A stretch of 64,000 nucleotides of DNA, taken from positions 1,736,001 to 1,800,000 of the forward strand of contig NZ_CBDDBS010000003.1 of NCBI RefSeq assembly GCF_965225875.1, in the 5' to 3' direction. Origin of the DNA: Haliscomenobacter sp965225875. Lineage in GTDB: Bacteria > Bacteroidota > Bacteroidia > Chitinophagales > Saprospiraceae. The position numbers and the translations under genes were made by a program. Position 1 is the stretch's first letter, and each line of letters opens with the position of its first letter. The notes beneath the pieces are model-generated. The model ran no database searches. It saw nothing but the letters and a program-made list of their open reading frames with translations, and was not told the DNA's origin. Shown piece by piece: positions 23,251-31,943 of the stretch.

Positions 23251-24366
23251 ATGAGTAAACACGGAAAGGTTTTAGTGGCCATGAGTGGAGGAATCGACAG
23301 TACAGTTACTGCGATGTTGCTCCACGAGGAAGGATATGAAGTGATTGGCATTACCATGAAAACCTGGGATTATGCCAATTCTGGCGGTTCCAAAAAAGAA
23401 ACGGGTTGTTGTAGTCTCGATTCCATCAATGATGCCCGTGAAGTGGCCGTGAGTATGGGTTTTCACCATTTCATCATCGACATCCGGGATGAATTTGGCG
23501 ATTTTGTCATCGATAATTTTGTAGAAGAATACATTGCGGGCCGCACCCCTAATCCTTGTGTGTTGTGCAACACACACATCAAATGGAACGCCCTGCTGAA
23601 ACGCGCCAACTCGCTGGATTGTGAGTTCATCGCGACCGGACATTATGCCCAGGTCAAGGAATTGAATGGCCGCAAATACATCAGCAAAGGGGCCGACCCA
23701 CACAAGGATCAGTCTTATGTGTTATGGGGTTTGAGCCAGGAAGCCTTGCAGCGTACTCAATTTCCGGTAGGCAAGTTCACCAAACCAGAGGTACGGCAAA
23801 TCGCCTTTGATGCCGGGTACGCCGAATTGTCCAAAAAATCGGAGAGTTACGAGATTTGTTTTGTACCTGACAACGATTATCGAGGTTTTCTCAAACGCCG
23901 CTTGCCCGATTTGGAAGAACAAGTCAAAGGAGGAAATTTCATCAACACCAAAGGGGAAGTCATCGGCAAACACGAAGGTTATCCTTTTTATACGGTGGGT
24001 CAACGCAAAGGTTTGGGAGTCGCTTTTGGCCAGCCCATGTTTGTCACCGAAATTCGCCCGGATAGCAATACCGTAGTCCTCGGGGAATTGGATGAACTGA
24101 TCCGCAACAGCATGAGCGTTTACCAGGTCAATTCCATGAAATACGATCAAATTCCCGATGGCCTGGAAGCTTTGACCAAGGTGCGTTACAAAGATGCCGG
24201 CACCATGAGCCAGTTGAGCAACACCCCCGATGGGCGCATTTCCGTAGAGTTTTTTGCCAATGTCAGCGGCATTGCTCCCGGGCAATCCGCCGTGTTTATG
24301 GAAGGAGATGATGTGATCGGTGGTGGGATCATTTATAAGGAAATACCGAAAGATTTCGCGCTGTAG
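23251..24366 (+). CDS. mnmA: tRNA-specific 2-thiouridylase MnmA
   Basis: This 371-residue ATP-dependent enzyme puts sulfur on U34 of tRNA-Lys, -Glu and -Gln. Seen: the PP-loop motif SGGIDST (12-18), the first catalytic cysteine in NPCVLCN (C103), the adenylation region IATGHYAQ, KDQSYVLWGLSQEAL, the second cysteine in SYEICFVPD and the C-terminal tRNA-binding barrel with YTVGQRKGLGVAFG. ATG 23251 is chosen because it starts the protein just before the PP-loop, as in known homologues; upstream codons overlap the promoter. The stop codon TAG lies inside the first unit of a GTAGAGACGCA repeat. Confidence 0.97.
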   Translation: MSKHGKVLVAMSGGIDSTVTAMLLHEEGYEVIGITMKTWDYANSGGSKKETGCCSLDSINDAREVAVSMGFHHFIIDIRDEFGDFVIDNFVEEYIAGRTPNPCVLCNTHIKWNALLKRANSLDCEFIATGHYAQVKELNGRKYISKGADPHKDQSYVLWGLSQEALQRTQFPVGKFTKPEVRQIAFDAGYAELSKKSESYEICFVPDNDYRGFLKRRLPDLEEQVKGGNFINTKGEVIGKHEGYPFYTVGQRKGLGVAFGQPMFVTEIRPDSNTVVLGELDELIRNSMSVYQVNSMKYDQIPDGLEALTKVRYKDAGTMSQLSNTPDGRISVEFFANVSGIAPGQSAVFMEGDDVIGGGIIYKEIPKDFAL

Positions 24367-24432
24367 AGACGCACGGCTGTGCGTCTCCTATATATGGCCG
24401 AGGTCAAAAGACGCACGGCCTTGCGTCTCTAC
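24364..24432. repeat. GTAGAGACGCA inverted repeat overlapping the mnmA stop
   Basis: GTAGAGACGCACGGC (from 24363/24364) pairs with its own GTGCGTCTC and with the distant TTGCGTCTCTAC ending 24432; a second AGACGCA-cggcct-TGCGTCT hairpin is at 24410-24429. The TAG of the repeat serves as the mnmA stop codon. A worn relative lies at 34583-34606. Confidence 0.8.
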
Positions 24433-24446
24433 CTTAAATAATCAAT

Positions 24447-25163
24447 ATGCGTACACTCCTGCTACTTTTACTTGCATTTGGCCTGTTTGCCTGCAAAGAG
24501 GAAGTGGCAGCCCCTGCTCTGGAGTACCGCTACGAATATTTTCCACTTTCAATCGGGCAAGAAAGGCTTTTTATCGTCGACAGTATTTTGTTCGACCCAT
24601 TGGGTAATCGGGTACAAATCGACTCAAGTAAAACCTTCATTAGGGAATTAGTAGTGGATACTTTCCGCAATGCCAGCAATGCGCTGGAATACAGCATTGA
24701 ACGTTATGAGCGACGTAATAATGCTGCACCATGGGTGCTAAAAAAGGTATTGAGTGAATCTCGCCCAATTGACCAGGCCCAACGTTTTGAAGACAATTTT
24801 CGCTTGTTAAAAATGGCCTTCCCATTAAAAGAAGGTCAAACCTGGGATCCTCTTATTTTTGTCGACCCCTTCAGTAAAGTAGAAGTAAAAGGTGAACCCC
24901 TTGAAATGTTCAAAGGCTGGGAAGCCAAGGTCAAAAGCATCGATCAAAGCTGGAATCAATACCCCAGCACCCTGGAAATTCAATTCAGCAACTATGAAAA
25001 TGCCATTGAGTTGCGTCGGGGAACGGAGCGTTATGCTGCCAATTTGGGTCTGGTTTATCGCGAACTTAGTGTACTCAACACCCAATGTTTGAATGCTTGT
25101 CAGGGGCAGCCCTGGGAGAAAAAAGCCCAGGCTGGTTTTATTTTAAAAATGCGTAGAATTTAA
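24447..25163 (+). CDS. Hypothetical lipoprotein
   Basis: This 238-residue protein has a lipoprotein signal (MRTLLLLLLAFGLFAC, C16) and then EYRYEYFPLSIGQERLFIVDSI, a pattern frequent in small Bacteroidota lipoproteins of unknown function. The mature part is beta-rich, without transmembrane segments or enzymatic motifs. Two C-terminal cysteines (NTQCLNACQG) could form a disulfide. It ends 8 bp before rimM, and both may be read from upstream of this gene. I cannot assign a role. Confidence 0.85.
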   Translation: MRTLLLLLLAFGLFACKEEVAAPALEYRYEYFPLSIGQERLFIVDSILFDPLGNRVQIDSSKTFIRELVVDTFRNASNALEYSIERYERRNNAAPWVLKKVLSESRPIDQAQRFEDNFRLLKMAFPLKEGQTWDPLIFVDPFSKVEVKGEPLEMFKGWEAKVKSIDQSWNQYPSTLEIQFSNYENAIELRRGTERYAANLGLVYRELSVLNTQCLNACQGQPWEKKAQAGFILKMRRI

Positions 25164-25171
25164 TTTTGCAT

Positions 25172-25684
25172 ATGGATAAGTACATTGCCATCGGTAGAGT
25201 CAGTAAAACCCACGGGGTGGATGGTGCGCTAAAACTCAAGATCAAGGATCGTTACTGGGATGATTTTGCAGAAGCGAAAGTCCTGTTTGTAGAATCAGCG
25301 GGTAAAGTGGTGCCTTATTTCATTGAAGAGTTTCGAGGTGGCCTTGATCCCATCGTCAAATTTGAAGACCTGAACCAACGCGAACCAGCCCAAGCCCTCA
25401 GCGGCAAGGAGCTTTTTATGCGGGAAAGTGACCTTCTACCCGAGGCCGCAGAGGTAAATGTATCCCAATACGAAAGGTATGTAGGTTATCTTTTACAGGA
25501 TGTGGAATTGGGTGAATTGGGCAAAATTGAAGAAGTTGTTGAATCTCCTGGCCAATACCTGGCTTTTTTGGAGTACCAGGGACGTGAGGTAAGTGTTCCC
25601 CTCAATCCAGTTTTCATCAAATCAGTGGATCATAAGGGGGAAAAAGTGCTGGTGGATTTGCCGGAAGGACTGCTGGAATTGTAA
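25172..25684 (+). CDS. rimM: Ribosome maturation factor RimM
   Basis: This 170-residue protein helps the 30S head mature around S19 and 16S helices 31 and 33b. Seen: the N-terminal barrel with IAIGRVSKTHGVDGALKLK, the middle stretch IVKFEDLNQREPAQALSGKELFM and the PRC-barrel part YVGYLLQDVELGELGKIEEVVESPGQYLAFLEYQGREVSVPLNP ending VDLPEGLLEL. ATG 25172 is used; an in-frame TTG at 25166 is less likely. The usual neighbours trmD, rpsP and rplS are absent; a lipoprotein gene precedes it instead. Confidence 0.95.
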   Translation: MDKYIAIGRVSKTHGVDGALKLKIKDRYWDDFAEAKVLFVESAGKVVPYFIEEFRGGLDPIVKFEDLNQREPAQALSGKELFMRESDLLPEAAEVNVSQYERYVGYLLQDVELGELGKIEEVVESPGQYLAFLEYQGREVSVPLNPVFIKSVDHKGEKVLVDLPEGLLEL

Positions 25685-25685
25685 A

Positions 25686-25809
25686 GTGATGAATTATGAG
25701 TGATGAGTGATGAATTGTTGAGCAATTGTATTTTTGGCGCAATGCATGTATTTCAAATGTAAGGATAAAGGTTGAGTCGATTCATCATTCATAACTCATC
25801 ATTTATCAC
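25686..25809. repeat. Palindrome with GATGAAT/GATGAGT-word arms
   Basis: Thirty bases at 25686-25715 (GTGATGAATTATGAGTGATG...) pair with 25780-25809 (ATTCATCATTCATAACTCATC...) with 26 of 30 matches. The 64-nt interior is AT-rich and contains TATTTTTG at 25729-25736 without a -33 element. It lies between rimM and the S9 peptidase gene. Confidence 0.85.
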
Positions 25810-25836
25810 TATATTCAACCCTAACCATAATCATAC

Positions 25837-27993
25837 ATGAAAAACATCCACACCCTTTTTCTACTGGTGCTGTTTTCACAGGCCATCAGCGTATTTGCCC
25901 AAAACGGCACCCAAAAAATTCTGGTCACCGACCTAACGCGCATCAAACAGGTGGTGTCGGTAGCCGCTTCGCCTGATGGAAATAAGGCACTGTACACCTT
26001 GCGGACCATTGAGCCCAATGCCGAGAACAAGCTGGAGTACGATTACCGTAACCACCTTTACCTGGTTGATTTACAAGCTAACGCCACCCCCCGCGCCTTG
26101 ACCCGGGGAGCTGAAAGTGTTTCCAGCCCCGTATTTGCACCCGATGGCAAAACCGTTGCTTTTGCACGCGCGGTAAAAGGCAAATCTCAAATTTTTATTT
26201 TACCCCTGGACGGCGGCGAAGCCTGGCAATTGACCGATGTATCCTACGGTGCGGGCAATCCCCGGTTTTCGCCGGATGGCCGTAAGATCCTCTTCAGTGT
26301 ATCCCTCAATTTGAGCACCCTGCTCAACGATACCATCTTAAATCCTGGCAAAGGAATTCCGGCCTGGTCGCTTGAAAAACCGGGTTTTCCCAAAAACGAG
26401 TTTTTAAACCGCGATAAAAAGATCAAACCCAATCCCGATGGGAATCTGGAAGAAATCCGCGCCTACCTCGATAAAGACGTAGAAGACCGGAAAGCCAAAG
26501 TATTCAACCGCCTTAATTTTCAGGGTGAGGCTACAGTAGAACCAGAAATCCAATTCAACCATCTCTTCGTAATCGATGTGAAGGAAGGCGCAAAGGCTAG
26601 CCCGGTTACCAAAGGTTTCTGGTCTTATGGACAGGGCAGTTGGGCAACTGATGGGCAACGCATTTGGGCCGTAACGGGAAAAGACCGCAGCCAACACCCT
26701 GACCGGGAGCAGGAATCCACCATTGTAAGCATGAACCTGCAAGGGGGTGATGAAAAAACCATCCTGGCCGAAAGTGGGAAGTCTTTTAGTGGCTTCAGCC
26801 TTTCGCCCGATGGCAGCACTTTGGCAGCCGTTATGTCAACGCCAAATCTCTTGTCATTCAGCCAATTGGTCCTGGCCAACTCCAATGGCAGCAACCTGCA
26901 TATTGTTCCTTTCGACCGTACTCCTGGCGGTGCCAACTGGTCAGCGGATGGTAAATACATTTACCTCACTGCTCCTTCTAATGGAGGCTCACCCGTATAC
27001 CGCATCGACGCCAGAACCCGTGCCGTGGAGCGATTGAGCGATTTTGATTCGGGCATCAACGCTTTTGACTTAACGAATACCAAAGTGGTATACAGCAAAA
27101 CGGATGTATCGAATCCCTCCGAACTCTTCTATGCTGATTTGAACATGAAAAACCCTGTTCAGCTCAGTCGCCACAATGAGGCTTGGTTGAAGGACAAAAA
27201 ACTGAGTTTGCCGGAAAAGCGGGTGTATACCAACACCAAAGGACAAAAAATAGAGTATTGGATCATGAGGCCCACCTTTATGGAAACGGGTAAAAAATAT
27301 CCATTACTGCTACAATTGCACGGTGGACCTACTGCCATGTGGGGGCCGGGTGAGTTTTCGATGTGGCACGAGTTTCAGTATTTCTGTTCGCAGGGTTATG
27401 GTGTGGTGTATCCTAACCAACGTGGTTCGGGTGGATATGGCAAAGATTTTCAGTTTTCCAATTACCGCGATTGGGGCCCCGGCCCACAGGAAGATGCCCT
27501 GGCTGCCTGTTCTGACGCTGCCAAAGCGCCCTGGGTAGATACGTCTAAACAGGTGATTACAGGTGGTTCCTATGCGGGTTACCTCACCGCCTGGATCATC
27601 GCGCACGATCACCGCTTCAAGGCCGCTTTTGCCCAGCGTGGGGTCTATGACCTGACCACTTTTATGGGCGAAGGCAATGCCTGGCGCCTGGTGCCCAACT
27701 ATTTCGGTCTACCATGGGAGGATGAAAAAACCACTGAGATCGATGCAGAGTCACCTTACAGTTACGTGGATAAAATCCGTACTCCATTTTTGATCAAACA
27801 CGGAGAAAATGACCTGCGCACCGGGGTAATTCAGTCGCAAATGATGTTCCGCAGTTTGAAATACCTGGAGAAGGATGTGGAATATGTCTTGATGCCGGGT
27901 GGAACGCATGAATTGAGCCGCTCGGGGAATGTGCGGCAGCGGATTGACCGGATGTTGCGGATTTACGAGTTTTTTGAACGGTATATTCGGTAA
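25837..27993 (+). CDS. S9-family serine peptidase (prolyl oligopeptidase / acylaminoacyl-peptidase type), exported
   Basis: This 718-residue protein has a signal peptide (MKNIHTLFLLVLFSQAISVFAQ). Residues 30-450 form WD40-like TolB/PD40 blades (SPDGNKALYTL, FAPDGKTVAFARA, FSPDGRKILFSVS, LSPDGSTLAAVMS, WSADGKYIYLTA) that gate access to the active site. The C-terminal alpha/beta-hydrolase domain carries LLLQLHGGPTAMWGPG and GSGGYGKDF. Its triad is S578 (GGSYAGYLT), D659 (KHGENDLRTG) and H691 (GGTHELS). It would cleave short peptides in the periplasm. The gene stands between two palindromes and is probably monocistronic. Confidence 0.95.
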   Translation: MKNIHTLFLLVLFSQAISVFAQNGTQKILVTDLTRIKQVVSVAASPDGNKALYTLRTIEPNAENKLEYDYRNHLYLVDLQANATPRALTRGAESVSSPVFAPDGKTVAFARAVKGKSQIFILPLDGGEAWQLTDVSYGAGNPRFSPDGRKILFSVSLNLSTLLNDTILNPGKGIPAWSLEKPGFPKNEFLNRDKKIKPNPDGNLEEIRAYLDKDVEDRKAKVFNRLNFQGEATVEPEIQFNHLFVIDVKEGAKASPVTKGFWSYGQGSWATDGQRIWAVTGKDRSQHPDREQESTIVSMNLQGGDEKTILAESGKSFSGFSLSPDGSTLAAVMSTPNLLSFSQLVLANSNGSNLHIVPFDRTPGGANWSADGKYIYLTAPSNGGSPVYRIDARTRAVERLSDFDSGINAFDLTNTKVVYSKTDVSNPSELFYADLNMKNPVQLSRHNEAWLKDKKLSLPEKRVYTNTKGQKIEYWIMRPTFMETGKKYPLLLQLHGGPTAMWGPGEFSMWHEFQYFCSQGYGVVYPNQRGSGGYGKDFQFSNYRDWGPGPQEDALAACSDAAKAPWVDTSKQVITGGSYAGYLTAWIIAHDHRFKAAFAQRGVYDLTTFMGEGNAWRLVPNYFGLPWEDEKTTEIDAESPYSYVDKIRTPFLIKHGENDLRTGVIQSQMMFRSLKYLEKDVEYVLMPGGTHELSRSGNVRQRIDRMLRIYEFFERYIR

Positions 27994-27998
27994 ATCTT

Positions 27999-28112
27999 CC
28001 TTAGGTGTCCCTTTGGTTGCTTAGGTGCCTGAGGTGGTGAAGAATACCTGCTTCGCAGGTTGTTGATTTTTCACCACCTTAGGCACCTAAGGAAGCAAAG
28101 GATTCACCTAAG
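27999..28112. repeat. CCTAAGGTG-family palindrome with an ACCTGC-ttc-GCAGGT centre
   Basis: Left arm 27999-28040 (CCTTAGGTGTCCCTTTGG...GAGGTGGTGA) pairs with right arm 28071-28112 (TCACCACCTTAGGCACC...CACCTAAG) with several mismatches. The central 15-bp hairpin at 28046-28060 matches that of the 21.2-kb copy. It lies between the stops of the convergent S9 peptidase and rarA genes. Confidence 0.88.
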
Positions 28113-28122
28113 AAAATTAAAT

Positions 28123-29400
28123 TCAATATCCATACTTTTTCTTCCACAAACCCTTTAACCAGCCCCTTGTCTTTTCTTCTGCCGGGTTTGCTGCAGGTTC
28201 AAACAATTTTGTCCCACTCAATTTTTCCGGTAGGTACTCCTGCTCCACAAAGTTGCCCGGAAAATCGTGGGAGTACTGATAAGCCTTTCCATAGTCCAGT
28301 TTTTTCATCAATTGGGTAGGTGCATTGCGCAAATGCAGCGGTACCGGCTGGTTTCCCTGTGAATGCACCAATTCCTGAGCTTTAGCGATGGCCAGATAGG
28401 CTGAGTTGCTTTTAGGGGAAGTAGCCAGGTAAATTACTGCTTGTGATAAAATGATCCTGGCCTCTGGCAAACCCACCGCCTGCACCGCCTGAAAAGCCGT
28501 AGTTGCCATCAAAAGTGCATTGGGGTTGGCCAGTCCAATGTCTTCCGCAGCAGCGATGACCATGCGGCGAGCGATGAATTTGACCTCTTCTCCTCCTTCT
28601 ATCATTCGAGCTAGCCAGTACACAGCCGCGTTGGGGTCGCTCCCCCGGATGGATTTGATGAAGGCGGAGGCCACATCGTAATGCTGCTCACCTCCTTTAT
28701 CGTAACTCGTGATGTGTTGTTGCAAAATATTGGTGACGATGGCATCATCCACTACAATTTCCCCCTCCACATTTGGAGCCTGACTGGTCACCAGTTCCAA
28801 GATGTTGTACAGCTTGCGGGCATCCCCGCCTGAGTAATGCAAAAGCGCATCGTAACTGTCAAAGCGTACTTTTTTGTTTTTCAGGTACTCGTCCTTTTGC
28901 AGGGCATCCTGAATTAGTTGCATCAATTGATTGGTTTCCAGCAGTTTTAGTACATATACCTGGCAACGTGACAAAAGAGCCGGAATCACTTCAAAGGAAG
29001 GATTTTCTGTCGTTGCTCCAATCAAAGTCACCACTCCTTTTTCAACAGCTCCCAACAAGGCATCTTGTTGTGATTTGCTAAAGCGGTGAATTTCGTCGAT
29101 GAACAACAATGGATTGGGTTTGCCAAAAAAGCGCTGTTGTTCTGCCTTTTGAATGGTATCCCGCACGTCCTTAACCCCGGCAGCAATGGCACTCAGGCTA
29201 TGGAAAGGTCGACCTGTTTCTTTGGCCAAAATATTTGCCAGGGTAGTTTTTCCCACTCCCGGAGGGCCCCAAAGGATAATCGAGGGCAAAAACCCCGCAG
29301 CCAGAGCCTGACGCAGCACCGAACCCTCCCCTACCAAATGTTCCTGCCCTAGATAATCCGCAAGGCGTAACGGGCGCATTCTTTCCGCTAATGGCTGCAT
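28123..29400 (-). CDS. rarA: Replication-associated recombination protein RarA (MgsA/WRNIP1 family)
   Basis: This 425-residue AAA+ ATPase acts at stalled replication forks together with SSB and RecA. Seen: MRPLRLADYLGQEHLVG at the N-terminus, Walker A GPPGVGKT (45-52), the Walker B FIDEIHRFSKSQQDALL, sensor 1 IGATTENPSFEV and the arginine finger LLSRCQVY. The C-terminal tetramerisation domain contains DVASAFIKSIRGSDPNAAVYWLARM, EDIGLANPNAL and HLRNAPTQLMKKLDYGKAYQYSHD. A short extra tail (about 25 residues, ending KKKYGY) follows. Upstream lies a fold-back repeat instead of a recognisable promoter. Confidence 0.97.
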   Translation of the reverse strand: MQPLAERMRPLRLADYLGQEHLVGEGSVLRQALAAGFLPSIILWGPPGVGKTTLANILAKETGRPFHSLSAIAAGVKDVRDTIQKAEQQRFFGKPNPLLFIDEIHRFSKSQQDALLGAVEKGVVTLIGATTENPSFEVIPALLSRCQVYVLKLLETNQLMQLIQDALQKDEYLKNKKVRFDSYDALLHYSGGDARKLYNILELVTSQAPNVEGEIVVDDAIVTNILQQHITSYDKGGEQHYDVASAFIKSIRGSDPNAAVYWLARMIEGGEEVKFIARRMVIAAAEDIGLANPNALLMATTAFQAVQAVGLPEARIILSQAVIYLATSPKSNSAYLAIAKAQELVHSQGNQPVPLHLRNAPTQLMKKLDYGKAYQYSHDFPGNFVEQEYLPEKLSGTKLFEPAANPAEEKTRGWLKGLWKKKYGY

Positions 29401-29815
29401 TGGTTGATTGTATTTTTAGTGTCAAAATCTCAAGGGGCGATAAAAAAATAAGTGATCATTTTGCCAGAGGATTAGATAAATAAACGTTTCATTTCAAGTG
29501 CCTTATCTAATCGTCTGGCTCAGAAAAAATGATCGCTTATTTTTGCCCCACTACAAAGCACTGGGAAAAATATTACAAAAAACAGGAATTACAACAACTT
29601 TTGTTGTACTTTAGCAGTCGCAATTCAGTATTATGGTTTTACCAGAGGTAATTCCTACTTCGCGAGAGCATCTGCCTATCTAAATCTACCCTTTTTTGGT
29701 TTCATTTTGACGAACAGCAAGCACCGCTGAGTATATTTTTTTTTGTTATACGCAAAAAATAAAATTATACTCGATCTGCCCCCATCGGTGAGTTGCACAA
29801 ACTATTGAGAAAACT
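29401..29815. other. 415-bp divergent spacer holding a fold-back repeat; remainder AT-rich and probably regulatory
   Basis: The region separates rarA (minus) from a plus-strand orphan gene. It holds the second copy of the 116-bp repeat (29434-29549), a short palindrome ACAACaactttTGTTGT near 29591-29607 and a long T-run near 29732-29744. TTTTG near 29704-29708 and TATATTTT near 29731 could form a weak promoter for the downstream gene. No open frame of note. Confidence 0.5.
29434..29549. mobile_element. 116-bp fold-back (MITE-like) repeat, copy 2
   Basis: Same start and end as the copy at 23065-23180 and the same orientation, differing at 5 of 116 positions. One of these changes breaks the inner 17-bp stem (CCTC to CGTC). 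Flanks are CAA before GGGGC and ACTAC after GCCCC; the mini-element at 18241-18270 has the same flanks, so the true element may be a few bases longer. Confidence 0.8.
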
Positions 29816-30697
29816 ATGGCTGCTAACATCAGTCACCTGAAAGTGATGGGGCAAAGCGCGGCTTTGACAGATGATGCTGTTTTGCGTTGGTTACCCAAAC
29901 AACAATTGTGGATTGACCCAACTCGTTTCAACCAAATTAGCGGTGAAAACGGGTTAAGAATCAGTCTTTTACCCGGTTCTTTTTGCGACACACAAGGTCG
30001 AATCATTACCGAAAGAATCGAACTGGAACTGGTAGAAATTGTGCACAAAGCCGGAATGTTACTGGCTGCGATGCCCAGTACGTCCAGGGATGGCGTTTTT
30101 GAATCCGCCGGGATGTTTAGTTTGCAAGCCAAAAAAGACGAGCAGACTTTACGCCTGATCAAACCCGTCCAAATTGCCTGGCCAATCTATAATTTGATTA
30201 CCAAGCCCACTGCTTTACAAATTGTCACCTTATCAATGGCCAGTACACGTTCCTTTAGTGCGACTGCTGAACAAGACTGGGTCCCTTTTTTCAATAAACC
30301 TACTCCGGTTCTCAAATTGCATGGACAACGTTGGTTAAAGTTTGAACTCAATCAATTGGGTTGGTTCAGCGCCCATTTGCCACTTGCCAAAGAAGGGCTC
30401 AAATCCATGTTGAGTATTCGTTACCATGACCTGGGTTTTGAACACAAACAAGCCTTCTTGGTGTTCCGCAACCACCAATCGGTCGTCAAACTTTTCCCGT
30501 ATGACCAAAAGTTTTGCGCCTTCAACATCCCCCGTCGCGCCCCTGCTTGTGTGGTCATGCTGGCCTGTAAAAACGAACGCTATTTCCTGGGACATACTTG
30601 TTTTGATGGGCATTATGCCAACAATTTAACACTGCAATTGGAGGAAGTCGAAAAGGGTTTGTTGCCCCAACATTTGCTTGCGATCATCAACTGTTAA
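29816..30697 (+). CDS. Hypothetical protein with a surface-protein-type beta domain
   Basis: I do not recognise the whole protein (293 residues, no signal peptide). Residues 25-125 follow a pattern common in large Bacteroidota surface proteins: LRISLLPGSFCDTQGRIITERIELELVEI, MLLAAMPSTSRDG, FESAGMFSLQAKKDEQTLRLIKP. That beta-rich unit resembles ZU5-like assembly domains. The C-terminal half is also beta-rich (QRWLKFELNQLGWFSAHLPL), and its last part resembles a fibronectin-like fold. Lack of a signal peptide is odd for such a domain and suggests a cytosolic or non-classical role. Its last 11 bp overlap the 3' end of the Rieske oxygenase gene on the other strand. Confidence 0.75.
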   Translation: MAANISHLKVMGQSAALTDDAVLRWLPKQQLWIDPTRFNQISGENGLRISLLPGSFCDTQGRIITERIELELVEIVHKAGMLLAAMPSTSRDGVFESAGMFSLQAKKDEQTLRLIKPVQIAWPIYNLITKPTALQIVTLSMASTRSFSATAEQDWVPFFNKPTPVLKLHGQRWLKFELNQLGWFSAHLPLAKEGLKSMLSIRYHDLGFEHKQAFLVFRNHQSVVKLFPYDQKFCAFNIPRRAPACVVMLACKNERYFLGHTCFDGHYANNLTLQLEEVEKGLLPQHLLAIINC

Positions 30698-31778
30698 GGT
30701 TATTAGCCAGCAACTGGTGAAAATGATGCACGCATGCTTCACGTTTGGGGGAAAAACGTCCCGTTTGGTAAAAGCGGGACTGTAGCCCTTTTTGTACATT
30801 TTCTACTACAAATTCATCTTCCCGTTCCACTTTGTCCAAATCCGCGCCAGCGCCCTGATCCAGCTTGCTTTCATCGTACACGTACAAGATGAAGCGGACT
30901 TTGCATTGTTTGATGGACAAGGGTTTGACAATGTTGACGCTCAAACCCCAGGGGTAAAAATTAAACATCATATTGGGGAAAACCCAAAAATAGTAGGCGG
31001 CAATCCGCTTGCCATAGTCGATATGCCCGGCCGGGAGATCAAAACACTCGGTGCCAGAATCCGCAATCCCCACTTGCAGGTTACAATAATCGAACAGCTC
31101 ACTGTAATAAGCCCCATAGTCCAAAACCTGATTTAGGCCTGCGTGGACGAAAGGAATGTGAAAACCTTCCAAATAATTGTCGCAGTACAAAGCCCAGTGC
31201 GCATTGACCAAATAATCCCGGCTCAATTCTGGAGCATAGCGAAACTGGGGCAATGGCATAAACCCAATCCGCTCCTGCATCACCTCCAAGACTGGCTTAA
31301 AATCAAAACCCGGATCGAGGGAAACAAAAGGAAACTGAGCCCAGGTTTGGCAAGGCACTTCGGTTAGATGATCACATGCGCGAGGGAATCCCTGAGCTTC
31401 CTTAAACTCGGGCATAAACTCCATTTGCCCCTGGAGGTCAAAGCGCCGACCGTGGTAATTGCAGGTCAGTTTTTTGTATTGCCCAGGGTTGTGTACCAGG
31501 ATGTTGCCCCGATGGGTGCAGACGTTGCTAAAACATTGCACCTCGCCAGTTTCAGTTTTGCTCAAAAACAGGGGCTCATTGACAAACCCCGGCAGGAATT
31601 GAAATGGATAGACCGATCCAGCTTGGTTCAAATTTTCCCCGGTTTCAATCCATTGCCAACTGCGGGGGAATAACTTTTCCTGCATGGCGTCGAATACCCG
31701 GGGATTGCGGTAAAACTCGGCGGGTAGGGTTTCGGCTAGGGTGATGTCGGGGTGTACAGAGTAGGTAAAATTTGGCAT
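30687..31778 (-). CDS. Rieske non-heme iron oxygenase, alpha subunit (ring-hydroxylating type)
   Basis: This 363-residue protein has an N-terminal Rieske [2Fe-2S] domain with C87-x-H89 (NVCTHRGN) and C106-xx-H109 (CNYHGRRFD), then a catalytic SRPBCC domain with the mononuclear-iron region DNYLEGFHIPFVHAGL (D...H...H). The family hydroxylates aromatics, choline or related amines with electrons from a separate reductase. The sequence NYLEGFHIPFVH is closer to the choline/carnitine-type and general aromatic group than to the naphthalene type. Start ATG 31778 (MPNFTYSVHPD) fits the family; upstream codons do not. No reductase or ferredoxin gene is adjacent. Confidence 0.88.
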   Translation of the reverse strand: MPNFTYSVHPDITLAETLPAEFYRNPRVFDAMQEKLFPRSWQWIETGENLNQAGSVYPFQFLPGFVNEPLFLSKTETGEVQCFSNVCTHRGNILVHNPGQYKKLTCNYHGRRFDLQGQMEFMPEFKEAQGFPRACDHLTEVPCQTWAQFPFVSLDPGFDFKPVLEVMQERIGFMPLPQFRYAPELSRDYLVNAHWALYCDNYLEGFHIPFVHAGLNQVLDYGAYYSELFDYCNLQVGIADSGTECFDLPAGHIDYGKRIAAYYFWVFPNMMFNFYPWGLSVNIVKPLSIKQCKVRFILYVYDESKLDQGAGADLDKVEREDEFVVENVQKGLQSRFYQTGRFSPKREACVHHFHQLLANNLNS

Positions 31779-31943
31779 GGGCAATCCTTTGGTTACACAA
31801 TGATAAATAATTTTTTTCCCAAAATTTCGTCTACTCAAGCAACCATCTCAACACAATAATGGTAAAGGATGAGTAAACATTACAACCAATACCCCCACTT
31901 ACATCGTAGCATTAAGTGGACCATAACCAATCAAATTAAAAAC

